Shown one piece after another: positions 32,713 to 33,600 of a stretch of DNA of 33,600 nucleotides. Numbering within the stretch: position 1 is the stretch's first letter; each line of letters starts with the position of its first letter. The position numbers were made by a program, and so were the translations under genes. Source of the stretch: Selenomonas sp. (GTDB lineage Bacteria > Bacillota > Negativicutes > Selenomonadales > Selenomonadaceae); contig DOYB01000045.1 in NCBI GenBank assembly GCA_003518745.1, positions 1 through 33,600 on the forward strand, in the 5' to 3' direction. Under the pieces are notes generated by a model. The model had not been told where the DNA came from and did no database searches. It saw only the letters and a list, made by a program, of their open reading frames with translations.

Positions 32713-33600
32713 ATGGGATTATTGGATAAAAAAGCAGTGGCCGCTTTGTGCGCCCTTACCATGGCTGCCGGTGTTTTGCTGACCGGATGCGGTCAGGACG
32801 AGCAGGGAGGAGCGCCGAAAAAGGTTGCCGTCAAGGCCATGAAGGCGCTCAAGCAAGACGTTACGGTAAACTATGGTTATCCGGGACAGTTGAAGAGCTT
32901 GAACGAGGTTGAAGTTCATTCCCGCATTTCGGGCAGTATTATGGAGAAATATTTCAAGGGCGGAAGCGAGATACACGCAGGCGATCCGTTGTACCGTCTG
33001 GACTCAAGACAATACGAGTCCGCGGTCATTGAAGCCTTGGGTAATCTCCATAAGGCAGAGGCAGATCTCAGGAATGCTCAGGAGGATTTAGCACGTGATG
33101 AAATGCTCTGGCGGAACAATGCCATTTCCGAGCAGGAACTAACTAATAAACAGGCAGACGTGGATGGCTATATGGCCACTGTGGAGACGTACCAGGCATC
33201 TGTTCAGAAGGCAAAAGAAAACCTTGACGATACGGTTGTTTACGCACCTATGGATGGTTGGGCTTCCTTGGATGATGTTGCAGTGGGGGCCTATTCCACA
33301 GCAGGAAGCACAAAGCTTGTCACCATCGGCACATTGGATCCCATCTATGCACAGTTCAGCATCAGTGAGTCAGAATATCTGGACGTACTGTCCAAGGTCA
33401 TGGGAAATGGTACTTTGGGCGATAGGGAATATTCGACGCTGCCTAAAGTCAAGCTTACCCTGTCAAACGGTCAGGAATATCCCTTGACGGGTGAAATCGT
33501 AGCTGCCGATAAGGGCTTCTCGGATAATTCGGTATCCCTTACCATCAAAGCGGAGGTACCAAACCCATATGGCGCTTTGCTCTCCGGCATGTTCGCCCGG
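32713..33600 (+). CDS. RND efflux periplasmic adaptor (MFP) lipoprotein, 3' end outside window
   Basis: The frame is open from ATG 32713 to the window edge (296 codons, no stop). It has a lipoprotein signal (AAGVLLTGCGQ; lipid Cys near residue 26). The body follows AcrA/MexA adaptors: the barrel-sandwich half VEVHSRISGSIMEKYFKGGSEIHAGDPLYRLD, a helical hairpin with DLARDEMLWRNNAISEQELTNKQ, the return half VYAPMDGWASLDDVAVGAYS, and the beta-barrel TIGTLDPIYAQFSISES. GGGGGAG lies 9 bases upstream, and tolC ends 6 bp before. An inner-membrane RND pump gene is expected just beyond the window. Confidence 0.93.
   Translation, partial: MGLLDKKAVAALCALTMAAGVLLTGCGQDEQGGAPKKVAVKAMKALKQDVTVNYGYPGQLKSLNEVEVHSRISGSIMEKYFKGGSEIHAGDPLYRLDSRQYESAVIEALGNLHKAEADLRNAQEDLARDEMLWRNNAISEQELTNKQADVDGYMATVETYQASVQKAKENLDDTVVYAPMDGWASLDDVAVGAYSTAGSTKLVTIGTLDPIYAQFSISESEYLDVLSKVMGNGTLGDREYSTLPKVKLTLSNGQEYPLTGEIVAADKGFSDNSVSLTIKAEVPNPYGALLSGMFAR

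Noticed and set aside
1..33600. CRISPR arrays, tRNA or rRNA genes, sigma factor genes
   Set aside because: I looked for regular short repeats, cloverleaf-like ends and sigma-70 motifs and found none.

Overview
The window reads as chromosomal DNA from a diderm Firmicute, most likely a Selenomonas-like member of the Negativicutes. Housekeeping genes and their order are Firmicute (GdpP-type phosphodiesterase, rplI, lonC, dnaB, sepF, a TIGR03905-type TSCPD protein), yet the right end encodes a TolC outer-membrane channel and an RND-type adaptor lipoprotein, which need an outer membrane. The genus is inferred from gene content only.

Layout. (1) 1-7268, plus strand: the 3' part of a P1B-type ATPase-like protein whose catalytic motifs are destroyed, then GdpP, rplI, lonC and dnaB. 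(2) 7324-11612: a IIA-IIB-IIC sugar PTS permease of the sucrose/beta-glucoside family, sepF with its own promoter and terminator, a REP-like repeat, a small secreted protein with two tandem zinc-ribbon-like repeats, and nagB. (3) 11852-22910, plus strand: a TSCPD protein; a lipoprotein that looks like a circularly permuted family 3 solute-binding protein; a membrane sensor with a PP2C/SpoIIE phosphatase output; a STAS domain fused to an NRPS condensation domain; an NRPS (partial C, A, PCP, C); a MATE transporter fused to a HATPase (anti-sigma-kinase-like) domain; and a small secreted protein. (4) 30921-22985, minus strand, convergent with region 3: a paralogue of that secreted protein, an APH/TIGR02172-type kinase, a second MATE-HATPase fusion, another secreted protein, a condensation/BAHD-like acyltransferase and a GT2-GH3 fusion. 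(5) 31309-33600, plus strand: TolC and the start of an RND adaptor lipoprotein.

The most interesting part is regions 3 and 4 together. All three components of a bacterial partner-switching module (PP2C phosphatase, STAS antagonist, HATPase kinase/binder) are present, but no sigma factor or stand-alone anti-sigma factor is seen. The STAS domain is instead fused to a biosynthetic enzyme and the HATPase domains to two transporters. My inference is a signal-controlled pathway that makes and exports a small peptide-like or amino-acylated/glycosylated product, with the switch acting on enzymes and exporters directly. Chemistry in both arms is acyl transfer and amide formation (three condensation-superfamily domains, one adenylation domain, one GH3-type ligase), plus a glycosyltransferase and a small-molecule kinase. 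The secreted paralogues may act on or bind the product outside the cytoplasm.
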